Positions 15,473-23,572 of a stretch of DNA of 39,151 bases are shown piece by piece. The notes below the pieces were generated by a model. It saw only the letters and a program-made list of their open reading frames with translations. It did not search any database and was not told the origin of the DNA. The stretch covers positions 1-39,151 of the forward strand of contig CAKPMH010000010.1 in assembly GCA_934167935.1 (NCBI GenBank), read 5' to 3'. The first letter of the stretch is position 1; each line of letters starts with the position of its first letter. This DNA is from an uncultured Bacilli bacterium (GTDB lineage: Bacteria > Bacillota_I > Bacilli_A > RF39 > UBA660). The translations under genes and the position numbers were made by a program.

Positions 15473-16198
15473 ATGTTTACATATCAAAATATCAAAATTA
15501 ATTACATTAGATATGGTAGTGGAAAAGATACAATCGTATTATTACATGGTTGGGGACAAAATATAGAAATGATGAAAATGGTTTCAGATCCATTTAGCTC
15601 TGACTATGATATAGTAATTATAGATTTACCTGGTCATGGTAAAAGTGAAGAACCAAAAAAAGTACTTACATTATATGATTTTGTAGATTGTGTAAAAAGT
15701 TTGTTAGATAGTTTAAATATACAAAATCCAATTTTAATTGGACACTCATTTGGTGGAAAAATAAGTCTTCTTTATGCATCAATGTATGATGTAAAAAAAT
15801 TAGTTTTATTTGGTAGTCCATTTAAAAAAGAAATAACAAAAATATCTTTAAAAACAAAAATGCTTAAAAGTGCAAAAAAAATACCTGGAATAAATAAGTT
15901 AGAAAATTTTGCAAAAAAACATATGGGTTCAACAGACTACAGAAATGCAAGTCCAATTATGAGAGAAATTTTAGTAGAACATGTGAATTTAGATATAACA
16001 GAAAATGTAAAAAAAATAAAATGTCCTACACTAATTATATGGGGAACATTAGATGATGCAGTTCCACTAGAAAGAGCATATGAACTTGAAAAATTAATTA
16101 AAGATTCAGGTGTTGTTGTATATGAAAATTGCACACACTATGCATATTTAGAAAGACTTGGACAAACTATTAGTGTCTTAAAAAGTTTTTTAGGTTAG
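15473..16198 (+). CDS. Alpha/beta hydrolase
   Basis: A 241-residue single-domain hydrolase. LLHGWGQN (about 23-30) is the oxyanion-hole motif, Ser92 in GHSFGGK the nucleophile, an acid lies in WGTLDDAVP (about 195) and His222 in NCTHYAYLER completes the triad. It looks intact and cytoplasmic (no signal peptide). It is ten bases upstream of murF and followed by ddl, so it belongs to a cell-wall precursor operon, but sequence alone does not say whether its substrate is related. GGTGAT three bases before the ATG fixes the start. An esterase, lipase or thioesterase role are all possible. Confidence 0.85.
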   Translation: MFTYQNIKINYIRYGSGKDTIVLLHGWGQNIEMMKMVSDPFSSDYDIVIIDLPGHGKSEEPKKVLTLYDFVDCVKSLLDSLNIQNPILIGHSFGGKISLLYASMYDVKKLVLFGSPFKKEITKISLKTKMLKSAKKIPGINKLENFAKKHMGSTDYRNASPIMREILVEHVNLDITENVKKIKCPTLIIWGTLDDAVPLERAYELEKLIKDSGVVVYENCTHYAYLERLGQTISVLKSFLG

Positions 16199-16207
16199 GA
16201 GGAATTT

Positions 16208-17791
16208 ATGTTAATAAAATTTTTAGTATCATTAATACCAGTTATTCCATATATTTGTTTAAAAAGTAAAAAATCATTACATATGTTACAACAGAATTGG
16301 TATAATGATGGAAACCGTTATTTAAAATGGATAAATCATAATAAAAATAAAGTATTTAAAAATATAGATATATTATTTATTATATTTGTAATTGGAGCAT
16401 TTATAGATAAAATTATGATAATGACTTTATTTATAGTATTTTATGTAATAATATCATTGATTTATTTAAAAAAAATAAAAAAAGAAAATATAATAAAACC
16501 ATTAGTATATACAAAAAGGGTAAAAAGACTTATTGTATCAATATCATTAATACATATAATAATAGTATTAATTATGAGTATACTATTTAATGAAAAATTA
16601 TTATATATTTATTACTTAATAATAGGAATAGTAATATATTTAAATTATTATATTATTTATCTTGCCAATATAATAAATAAACCAGTTGAAAAAATGATAA
16701 ATAATGGATTTAAGAAAAAAGCTATAAAGAAATTAAATAGTATGAATAATATGAAAGTTGTTGGCATAACAGGAAGTTATGGTAAAACTAGTAGTAAAAA
16801 TATTTTAAATGATATTTTAAACGTTAAATTTAACTCTTTTCCAACTCCTAAAAACTTTAATACACCAGTTGGTCTTATAATAACAATAAATAATTATTTG
16901 GATAAATTTAATGATTTATTTATAGCTGAAATGGGAGCATTTAAAAGAGGAGAAATAAAAGAATTATGTGATTTAGTACATCCAACATATGGAATATTAA
17001 CAAAAATAGGTGTAGCACACTTAGAAAGTTTTGGCTCACAAGAAAATATTCAAAAAGGTAAATTTGAACTTATAGAATCACTTCCAAGTGATGGAATAGG
17101 AGTATTAAATTTTGATGATCCACTACAAGTAAGCTATAAATTAAAAAACAATTGTAAAATAGTTACAGTAGGAATTGATAATAAAGATGTAGATTTTAGA
17201 GCTTTAAATATTAAACTTAATAGTAATGGAACAACATTCGATTTAAAAATAAAAGGCGACAAAAATGAATATAAATTTGAAACAAAATTACTTGGAAAAG
17301 CAAATGTATATAATATATTACAAGCAATCGCACTAGGATATAATCTAGGAATAAGTATAGAACAATTAAAAATTGGTGTAAAAAAAGTAAAACCAGTAGA
17401 ACATAGATTGGAACTAAAAAAAGTTGGAAATCTTAACATAATAGATGATGCCTATAATGCAAATCCAGATGGAACTAAAATGGCATTAGATGTATTAAAT
17501 AACATGCCTGGCAAGAGAATATCAATATCATCGGGAATGATAGAACTTGGAGAAAAGTCATATGAACTTAATAAAGAGTTAGGAATATATATGGCAGATA
17601 AAACAGATGAAGTAATATTATTGGAAAATGAACTTATTAAACCAATTAAAGAAGGTTTAAAAGAAAAAAAATACAAAAAAGAAAATATAATAATTGTAAA
17701 AAATATAGAAGAAGCTCTTGAAATAATAAGAAAAGAAACAGAAGATACTTATATATTAATTCAAAGTGATCTTCCAGATATATTTAATTAG
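16208..17791 (+). CDS. murF: MurF-like ligase with an N-terminal membrane region
   Basis: MurF adds D-Ala-D-Ala to the UDP-MurNAc peptide. The ATP-binding domain starts near residue 180, with the P-loop GITGSYGKTSSKN, then FIAEMGAFKRGEI, GILTKIGVAHLESFGS, and the third domain with PVEHRLELKK and IIDDAYNANPDGTKMALDVL, a MurF hallmark. The first 150 residues carry about five hydrophobic helices instead of the usual UDP-binding N-terminal domain. At 527 residues it is longer than typical MurF (about 450). AGGAGG precedes the ATG. ddl, which makes its D-Ala-D-Ala substrate, follows 19 bases later. If the missing N-domain matters, it might be a MurF-related enzyme rather than MurF itself. Confidence 0.8.
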   Translation: MLIKFLVSLIPVIPYICLKSKKSLHMLQQNWYNDGNRYLKWINHNKNKVFKNIDILFIIFVIGAFIDKIMIMTLFIVFYVIISLIYLKKIKKENIIKPLVYTKRVKRLIVSISLIHIIIVLIMSILFNEKLLYIYYLIIGIVIYLNYYIIYLANIINKPVEKMINNGFKKKAIKKLNSMNNMKVVGITGSYGKTSSKNILNDILNVKFNSFPTPKNFNTPVGLIITINNYLDKFNDLFIAEMGAFKRGEIKELCDLVHPTYGILTKIGVAHLESFGSQENIQKGKFELIESLPSDGIGVLNFDDPLQVSYKLKNNCKIVTVGIDNKDVDFRALNIKLNSNGTTFDLKIKGDKNEYKFETKLLGKANVYNILQAIALGYNLGISIEQLKIGVKKVKPVEHRLELKKVGNLNIIDDAYNANPDGTKMALDVLNNMPGKRISISSGMIELGEKSYELNKELGIYMADKTDEVILLENELIKPIKEGLKEKKYKKENIIIVKNIEEALEIIRKETEDTYILIQSDLPDIFN

Positions 17792-17810
17792 TAGTAGAAA
17801 GAAGGATAAT

Positions 17811-19004
17811 ATGAAAATAAAAGTAGGAGTAATTTACGGAGGAAATTCTGTAGAACATGAGGTAAGTATAATAACAGCTGTACAAGCTATGAGTTTTATG
17901 GATCAAGAAAAATATGATATAGTACCAATTTATATAACAAAAGATAGAACTTGGTATACTGGAAAAATGTTAATGGATATGGAAGTATATAAAGACTTTG
18001 ATTCATTAAAAAAATATGCAAAAAGAGTTTGCCTAACAAATATAGATGGTGAATTCTGTTTGCAAGCAACAAAAGGATTATTTAGAAAAATAGTAGATAA
18101 AATAGATATTGCATTTCCAATTGTACATGGAAAAGGTGTAGAAGATGGTTCATTAGAAGGATATTTAGAAAGCATTGGAATTCCAACCGTTGGGCCATCA
18201 ATTTTAGGAGCAGCATTAGGTCAAGACAAAATTGTAATGAAACAAGTTTTAGATAGTTATAAAATTCCTAATCCAGAATATACATGGTTCTATGATTTTG
18301 AGTACCAAAATAATCAAGAAGAAATAATTACCAAAATAGAAAAATTAAAATATCCAGTAATTATAAAACCAGCACGATTAGGTAGTAGTGTAGGAATTAA
18401 AATAGCAAAAACAAAAGAAGAATTAAAAGAATCTATAGAAGATGCTATTAAATATGATAATAAAATATTAGTAGAAAAAGTTATAAAAGATTTAAAAGAA
18501 GTAAACTGTGCTGTATTAGGTAATAGTGAATATCAAGAAACAAGTTTAATCGCACTAATGAAAACAAAAAATGAATTTTTAACATATGAAGATAAATATT
18601 TAAGTGGTGGAAAAGGAAAAAAAGGTATCAAAGGCGTTAAAGGTGGAAATATGTCTACTAGCGAATTTGATATACCTGCTAAAATAAGCAAAGAATTAGA
18701 AGATGAAGTAAAAGATTTAGCTAAAAAAACATTTAGAGCTTTAGATTTAAGTGGAGTCGCAAGAATTGACTTTTTAATAGATAATAAATCAAACAAGATA
18801 TACGTTAATGAACCAAATACAATACCAGGAAGTTTATCATTTTATTTATTTAAACCAGCAGGAAAAGAATATAAAACATTATTAGATGAAATGATAACAA
18901 TGTCTATAAAAAAATATAAAGAAGAAAGTAAAAAAATATCTTCATTTGAATCAAATATATTAAGTACATATAATGGTTCAAAAGGTGTTAAAGGAAAAAT
19001 ATAA
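17811..19004 (+). CDS. ddl: D-alanine--D-alanine ligase
   Basis: Makes D-Ala-D-Ala for MurF. ATP-grasp enzyme of 397 residues: N-terminal YGGNSVEHEVSIITA, PIVHGKGVEDGSLEGYLE (about 103-120), YPVIIKPARLGSSVGI, the omega-loop region YEDKYLSGGKGKKGIKGVKGG (Gly/Lys-rich and slightly long), VARIDFLID and NEPNTIPGSLSFYLFKPAG. ATG 17811 is chosen because GAAGGAT lies just upstream; an in-frame ATG at 17766 would place 15 extra residues inside murF. The C-terminus has about 25 extra residues ending GSKGVKGKI. Specificity for D-Ala rather than D-lactate is assumed from operon context. Confidence 0.93.
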   Translation: MKIKVGVIYGGNSVEHEVSIITAVQAMSFMDQEKYDIVPIYITKDRTWYTGKMLMDMEVYKDFDSLKKYAKRVCLTNIDGEFCLQATKGLFRKIVDKIDIAFPIVHGKGVEDGSLEGYLESIGIPTVGPSILGAALGQDKIVMKQVLDSYKIPNPEYTWFYDFEYQNNQEEIITKIEKLKYPVIIKPARLGSSVGIKIAKTKEELKESIEDAIKYDNKILVEKVIKDLKEVNCAVLGNSEYQETSLIALMKTKNEFLTYEDKYLSGGKGKKGIKGVKGGNMSTSEFDIPAKISKELEDEVKDLAKKTFRALDLSGVARIDFLIDNKSNKIYVNEPNTIPGSLSFYLFKPAGKEYKTLLDEMITMSIKKYKEESKKISSFESNILSTYNGSKGVKGKI

Positions 19005-19006
19005 TG

Positions 19007-19028
19007 AAAGAACATAAAGTTCTTTTTT
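19007..19028 (+). terminator. Terminator after ddl
   Basis: AAAGAAC (19007-19013) with GTTCTTT (19019-19025), loop ATAAA, T tract. Confidence 0.85.
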
Positions 19029-19043
19029 CTATTTAATAATTAG

Positions 19044-19072
19044 TTGTTTTTTTAATATATAAATGATATAAT
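19044..19072 (+). promoter_or_regulatory. Promoter of the coiled-coil/gmk pair
   Basis: TTGTTT (19044-19049), 17-base spacer, TATAAT (19067-19072) with TGA before it. Confidence 0.6.
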
Positions 19073-19096
19073 ATCACATAAATTTGAGGTGATTTT

Positions 19097-19849
19097 ATGA
19101 ATCAAAGCTATATGTATGCAAATGGAAATATCCATGTATTAACAAATAAAGATAAAAAAGTAATTGATTATAATGATAATTTTAAAGAGCAATTAAAAAT
19201 AGAAAATAATATAGAAAAAATAGAGACATTAATAGAAAGAAATAATACTAGAATAGAAGAACTTGAAAAAATATTAGAGTATAATTTTTATAATTATGGA
19301 ATTAAATTAAATACAAATTTTATAATAGGATATGGAATTCCAGCATTTATAGATTTGTTTTCAAAAATAAAAATAGAAAACATAGGAAAAACATCATTTT
19401 GTTTATCACTTTTATTTGTACTATTTAGAGTAACTAAAGATAATGAATTAATAAATAAATATAAATCATATTTATTAGAATATAAAGCAAGAGTAAAATG
19501 CAAAGATAAATTTGAAAAAATATATATAGAAGAAAAAACAAAGTATGAAAAATTAATAAAAAATAAAAAAGAAAATGAACAAGACTATATAAAAAATAAA
19601 CTCAAATTAATAAATATATATGATAAAAATAAAATGGAATATCTAAATGAATATTTTTCAGTATTAGTATTTTTTGAAGCATATAAAAAAGATATAATAA
19701 AAGAATATAAAAAAACTAAATCATATTATCAAAAATCATTTAATAAAATTGAATTAGATATATTAAAACAAGAAATAATAAAAGAAATGGAGAAAAAAGA
19801 TGCTAAAGGTAAACAAAAAAGGAAGCTTAATTGTAATATCAGGGCCTAG
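19097..19849 (+). CDS. Unknown coiled-coil membrane protein overlapping gmk
   Basis: A 250-residue protein I do not recognise. Residues about 30-60 are a Glu/Asn-rich coiled coil, two hydrophobic segments follow (about 75-92 and 99-112), and residues 120-235 are long, very Lys/Glu-rich helices. The last 50 bases, coding a Lys/Arg-rich tail, overlap the gmk start in another frame, so its 3' end supplies the gmk ribosome site (GGAG at 19790-19793) and the genes are probably coupled. GAGGTGAT lies before its ATG. No signal peptide. Confidence 0.7.
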   Translation: MNQSYMYANGNIHVLTNKDKKVIDYNDNFKEQLKIENNIEKIETLIERNNTRIEELEKILEYNFYNYGIKLNTNFIIGYGIPAFIDLFSKIKIENIGKTSFCLSLLFVLFRVTKDNELINKYKSYLLEYKARVKCKDKFEKIYIEEKTKYEKLIKNKKENEQDYIKNKLKLINIYDKNKMEYLNEYFSVLVFFEAYKKDIIKEYKKTKSYYQKSFNKIELDILKQEIIKEMEKKDAKGKQKRKLNCNIRA

Positions 19850-20459
19850 TGGTGCTGGTAAAGATACAGTAGTAAATAAACTAAAAGAAATAAATAACAA
19901 TATATGGGTTTCAATATCATGTACATCTAGATTACCAAGAAAAAATGAAGAAGAAGGAAAAGATTATTTCTTTTTAACAAAAGAAAAATTTATGGAAAAA
20001 ATAAATAAAGGAGAATTTTTAGAATACGCAATTTATAATGATAATTATTATGGAACACCAATTGATAAAATAAAAGAAAAATTAAATAGTGGAATAGATG
20101 TAATATTAGTAATAGAAGTACAAGGAGCATTATATGTAAAACAACATATAAAAGATGCAATATTTATATTTATAATGCCACCTAGTATGGAAGAACTAAA
20201 AAATAGATTAATTAAAAGAAATACTGATTCGAAAGAAAAAATACTAGAAAGATTTAAAATTGCTTATAATGAAATAAATGAAATGACAAAATATAATTAT
20301 GTCGTTGTAAATGATGAAATAGATACATCTGCAAATAAAGTAAATTCGATTATAATAAGTGAAAAATGTAGAGTGGATAGAATAGAAGAAGTATACTTAA
20401 ATAATAAAGAAGAAATGATGCATGAAATATTAATAGATAAAGAATTTATAAATGAATAA
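19800..20459 (+). CDS. gmk: Guanylate kinase
   Basis: Phosphorylates GMP to GDP in nucleotide metabolism. The 219-residue sequence has the P-loop SGPSGAGKDT (about 14-23), the GMP-binding SCTSRLPRKNEEEGKDYFFL and GEFLEYAIYNDNYYGTP, and the lid region RLIKRNTDSKEKILERF. It is complete. ATG 19800 has GGAG seven bases upstream and gives MLKVNKKGSLIVISGPSG. It begins inside the upstream gene. In many Bacillota gmk is followed by rpoZ; here a terminator follows and then lspA. Confidence 0.96.
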   Translation: MLKVNKKGSLIVISGPSGAGKDTVVNKLKEINNNIWVSISCTSRLPRKNEEEGKDYFFLTKEKFMEKINKGEFLEYAIYNDNYYGTPIDKIKEKLNSGIDVILVIEVQGALYVKQHIKDAIFIFIMPPSMEELKNRLIKRNTDSKEKILERFKIAYNEINEMTKYNYVVVNDEIDTSANKVNSIIISEKCRVDRIEEVYLNNKEEMMHEILIDKEFINE

Positions 20460-20480
20460 AACATAATTTATGTTTTTTTT
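20458..20480 (+). terminator. Terminator after gmk
   Basis: AAAACATA (20458-20465) with TATGTTTT (20469-20476), loop ATT, T tract to 20480. The stop codon runs into the 5' arm. Confidence 0.8.
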
Positions 20481-20495
20481 AATTTATGATATAAT
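20467..20495 (+). promoter_or_regulatory. Promoter of lspA
   Basis: TTTATG (20467-20472, inside the gmk terminator), 17-base spacer, TATAAT (20490-20495) with TGA; six bases then GGTGAT (20502-20507). Confidence 0.55.
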
Positions 20496-20510
20496 AAACT
20501 AGGTGATAAA

Positions 20511-20969
20511 ATGAAAAAAATACTTACTACAAGTTTTATTTGTATTTTAATAGATCAAATAATAAAAATAATAATTACAACGAATTTAAAATTTACAGAA
20601 AGTATAAATGTAATAAAGAATTTTTTTAGAATAACATATTTACAAAATAATGGAGCTGCATTTTCTATATTAAGTGGAAATAGAATTTTTTTGATACTAA
20701 TAACTTTAATTGCTCTTTTAATAATATATATATTTTTAATAAAAAATAAAAATATAAATAAAATAGAGGCAATATGTTATGGAATACTTATGGGTGGAAT
20801 AATTGGAAATTTAATAGATAGAGTAAGACTTGGATATGTTATAGATTATTTAGATTTTAATATTATAAACTATAATTATCCAGTATTTAACTTTGCTGAT
20901 ATATGTATAGTAGTAAGCGCTATTTTATTATTAATAATAAGTATAAAAGAGGTAAAACATGGAAATTAA
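20511..20969 (+). CDS. lspA: Lipoprotein signal peptidase (signal peptidase II)
   Basis: Aspartyl protease in the membrane that removes signal peptides from diacylated prolipoproteins. 152 residues, four membrane helices. Asp15 lies in the conserved LIDQ..K motif of helix 1; LQNNGAAFSIL (44-54) is the conserved NxGaaFs box; catalytic Asp103 is in GNLIDRVRLG and Asp130 in VFNFADICI. Overlaps the next gene by 11 bases, the common lspA-rluD arrangement. A likely client, a lipoprotein with lipobox, is encoded at 27278. Confidence 0.96.
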   Translation: MKKILTTSFICILIDQIIKIIITTNLKFTESINVIKNFFRITYLQNNGAAFSILSGNRIFLILITLIALLIIYIFLIKNKNINKIEAICYGILMGGIIGNLIDRVRLGYVIDYLDFNIINYNYPVFNFADICIVVSAILLLIISIKEVKHGN

Positions 20970-21846
20970 AGTAGAAGAAAATGATATAAGAATAGATAGT
21001 TACTTAGTAAAAAAATTAGATTATAGTAGAAGTAAAATAGAAAAATTAATAAAAAATAAAGATATATTAGTAAATAATAAAGAAATAAAAAAAAGCTATA
21101 TTTTAAAAGAAAATGATATAATAAAAATTAATGAAATAGAAGAAGAAATTATAGAAGTTACACCAGAAAAAATGGATTTAGATATAGTATATGAAGATGA
21201 TGATGTAATAGTTGTAAACAAAAAAAATGGTGTAGTAGTACATCCTGGAGCTGGAAATAAAAACCATACACTTGTAAATGGATTAATGTATCATTCTAAA
21301 CTAAGCAGTATAAATGGTGAATTTAGACCAGGTATAGTTCATAGAATAGATGCATACACAACAGGCCTTTTAATGGTCGCAAAAAATGATAAAGCTCATA
21401 TTAGTTTAGCCAAACAACTAGAAGAAAAAACTACACATAGAAAATATGTAGCTTTGGTTTGGGGTGTAATTAACACTGATACAGGAACAATAATGGCTCC
21501 AATTGGAAGAGATAAAACAGATAGAAAAAAAATGTGCGTTACAGATATTAATGCAAAAGATGCCGTAACACATTTTAAAGTATTAGAAAGATTTAAAAAT
21601 ACAACTTTAATAGAACTTGAATTAGAAACAGGAAGAACTCACCAAATAAGAGTTCATATGAATTATATAGGTTATCCTATAGTAAATGATCCAGTATATG
21701 GAAAGAGAAAATTAATAGATAACACTGGACAATGCTTACATGCTAAGGAACTAGGATTTGTTCATCCAACAACAGGTGAATATATGGAATTTGATAGTGA
21801 ACTTCCAGAATGTTTTATAAATATATTAAATAAATTTAAAGATTAA
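20959..21846 (+). CDS. rluD: RluD-type pseudouridine synthase
   Basis: Converts uridine to pseudouridine in rRNA. 295 residues: S4 RNA-binding domain (about 12-75), then the RluA-family catalytic domain with Asp131 in PGIVHRIDAYTTGLLMVAK, followed by LEEKTTHRKYVALVWG and ETGRTHQIRVHMNYIGYPIVNDPVYG. The Ala after the catalytic Asp replaces the usual Lys/Arg. Translation is coupled to lspA by an 11-base overlap. The end overlaps convergent tspO by 11 bases with no hairpin between them. Which rRNA site it modifies is inferred only from family similarity. Confidence 0.92.
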   Translation: MEIKVEENDIRIDSYLVKKLDYSRSKIEKLIKNKDILVNNKEIKKSYILKENDIIKINEIEEEIIEVTPEKMDLDIVYEDDDVIVVNKKNGVVVHPGAGNKNHTLVNGLMYHSKLSSINGEFRPGIVHRIDAYTTGLLMVAKNDKAHISLAKQLEEKTTHRKYVALVWGVINTDTGTIMAPIGRDKTDRKKMCVTDINAKDAVTHFKVLERFKNTTLIELELETGRTHQIRVHMNYIGYPIVNDPVYGKRKLIDNTGQCLHAKELGFVHPTTGEYMEFDSELPECFINILNKFKD

Positions 21847-22288
21847 TAAAATAGATAGTTAGACTTAATATAAAAGCATAAATTAAAAATATAATATAAG
21901 GTATTAAAAATCTAGAAGCTTTCTTATCTATTTCTTTGGTTTCATAATATAAAAACAAAGAAGTAATAAGAGTAATTAAAACATCTATAAAAGCTAAAAA
22001 ATTATTTTTAAAACAGAAAAAGATAATAGTAAATAATTGATTAAAAATATAATTATAAAATAAATCCTTTTTATATTCTTTTAAATTATAAAAATTACTT
22101 TCACTAATCTTAAAAATACTTATAGTAATTAAAACGTATAAAATAGTCCAAGCTATACCAAATAAAGGCTTAGAAATAGTAAAAAAAGGGGTATTTATAG
22201 AATCAAAATAACTATAATCACGACATATTAAACTAGGTAAAAACCAAAATAATAAAAATAATAAAAATTTTAATATTTTTTTAATCAT
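21836..22288 (-). CDS. tspO: TspO/MBR family protein
   Basis: A small tryptophan-rich sensory/translocator-type membrane protein. 150 residues and five helices. Family marks are the early region SYFDSINTPFFTISKPLFGI (compare the PPF.PP..VFG of TspO), AWTILYVLITIS, the mid-helix NQLFTIIFFCFKN, and ASRFLIPYIIFLIYAFILSL near the end, matching the TspO fold order. It is poorer in Trp than classical TspO, consistent with AT-rich drift. Ligand unknown (porphyrins in studied bacterial members). AAAGGTGAT precedes the ATG; -10 TATAAT lies at 22310-22305 on this strand, giving a very short leader. Confidence 0.85.
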   Translation of the reverse strand: MIKKILKFLLFLLFWFLPSLICRDYSYFDSINTPFFTISKPLFGIAWTILYVLITISIFKISESNFYNLKEYKKDLFYNYIFNQLFTIIFFCFKNNFLAFIDVLITLITSLFLYYETKEIDKKASRFLIPYIIFLIYAFILSLTIYFINL

Positions 22289-22297
22289 AAAATCACC

Positions 22298-22326
22298 TTT
22301 ACATATTATATTAAAAATATTAAAAT
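22298..22326 (+). promoter_or_regulatory. Promoter of the rhomboid gene, overlapping the tspO promoter
   Basis: Plus strand: TTTACA (22298-22303), 17-base spacer, TAAAAT (22321-22326). The minus-strand tspO -10 (22310-22305) lies in the spacer, so the two promoters overlap and may interfere. Confidence 0.55.
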
Positions 22327-22347
22327 ATTATTACATAAGGAGGAAAT

Positions 22348-23499
22348 ATGGAAGAATTTGTAATAAATAAAAATGATGAACTTGTAATGAAATTATTGCA
22401 TTATTTTATAACAGAAAAAAATTATAATCCTATTGTACTTCATGGAGCAAAAGATGAAATATGGTTAGAGAATATGGATACAGATTCATATGAAATAGTA
22501 AGAATAGTAACTAATTATATTCATAATGATGAACAATTAAACTTTGATTTATTTAGAACAAAACAAATAACAAAAAGTATAAAAAAGAAAACGTTATCAC
22601 TAAATATGGATGTATTAAGTATATTTGTCAATTTAGGAGATACAGTTAATATAAATAATGTAAATATAAATCATATAGATTGTGCTAGTATAAAAAACAT
22701 AAAAGATTTAAAAAAATATGATTTTATTATAAATAACTATCCTGAAATAACTAAAGATACGAATTTTAAAGAAAAAGGTATGAATTTATTTATGAAAATA
22801 ACAAGTGATATAAATAAAAAAAATGAAGAAGAAAATGTAAAAGCAAATGATATTTTCAAAAAGAAAAAACCAATTATTACATATTCACTTATTTTTATAA
22901 ATATATTAGTATTTATACTTATGTATATATTAGGAAATGGTAGTTATGATGTAAGTACTTTATTAAATTTTGGAGCACTTAACTCTACATTAGTAAAAAA
23001 TGGAGAAATATATAGATTACTTACATGTTCATTTATTCATATAGGATTAATTCATTTATTTTTTAATATGTATGCTTTATATATAATAGGTCCACAACTT
23101 GAAAGTTTTTATGGAAAAATAAAATTTTTAATAATATATCTTTTTAGTGCCATTATAGGAAGTTTATTTTCTTCTATATTTACAACAGGAGTATCTGCAG
23201 GAGCAAGTGGTGCTATATTTGGATTATTTGGTTCATTATTATACTTTGGATATCATTATAGAGTATATTTAGGAAGTGTTATAAGGTCACAAATAATACC
23301 ATTACTATTATTTAATTTTATACTTGGCTTTATGTTAAAAGGAATAGATATATCTGCTCACATCGGAGGATTAGTAGGTGGAATTATTATATCTATGGCA
23401 CTTGGAGTTAAATATAAATCAAGTAAAAGTGAAAAAATAAACGGAGTAATTATATCACTAATATTTACTGTATTCTTATTTTATTTGCTTTTTAGATAA
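22348..23499 (+). CDS. Rhomboid family intramembrane serine protease
   Basis: Cleaves membrane-protein helices within the bilayer. 383 residues. Residues 1-165 are a soluble N-terminal region. The membrane domain (about 175-383) has FINILVFILMY, the L1 loop ending in IYRLLTCSFIHIGLIHLFFNMYALY, Ser287 in GASGAIFGLFG, and His338 in ISAHIGGLVGG; the HxxxN pattern before the catalytic Ser is present. A seventh helix closes the protein, as in B. subtilis GluP, which also has a cytoplasmic N-terminal domain. GGAGG precedes the ATG. Monocistronic. Substrates unknown. Confidence 0.93.
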   Translation: MEEFVINKNDELVMKLLHYFITEKNYNPIVLHGAKDEIWLENMDTDSYEIVRIVTNYIHNDEQLNFDLFRTKQITKSIKKKTLSLNMDVLSIFVNLGDTVNINNVNINHIDCASIKNIKDLKKYDFIINNYPEITKDTNFKEKGMNLFMKITSDINKKNEEENVKANDIFKKKKPIITYSLIFINILVFILMYILGNGSYDVSTLLNFGALNSTLVKNGEIYRLLTCSFIHIGLIHLFFNMYALYIIGPQLESFYGKIKFLIIYLFSAIIGSLFSSIFTTGVSAGASGAIFGLFGSLLYFGYHYRVYLGSVIRSQIIPLLLFNFILGFMLKGIDISAHIGGLVGGIIISMALGVKYKSSKSEKINGVIISLIFTVFLFYLLFR

Positions 23500-23517
23500 A
23501 GACATTAAGTCTTTTTT
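23498..23517 (+). terminator. Terminator after the rhomboid gene
   Basis: AAAGAC (23498-23503) with GTCTTT (23509-23514), loop ATTAA, T tract; the stop codon overlaps the 5' arm. Confidence 0.8.
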
Positions 23518-23518
23518 C

Positions 23519-23547
23519 TTTACACAAATTATAAAAAATGATATACT
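23519..23547 (+). promoter_or_regulatory. Promoter of the glycosylation gene set
   Basis: TTTACA (23519-23524), 17-base spacer, TATACT (23542-23547) with TGA before it; starts just after the preceding T tract. Confidence 0.6.
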
Positions 23548-23572
23548 AAATTTGGTTTTAAGGAAGATTAGT

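Noticed and set aside
17766..17810. Earlier ddl start at 17766
   Set aside because: It overlaps murF without a ribosome site; the ATP-grasp N-terminus begins at 17811.
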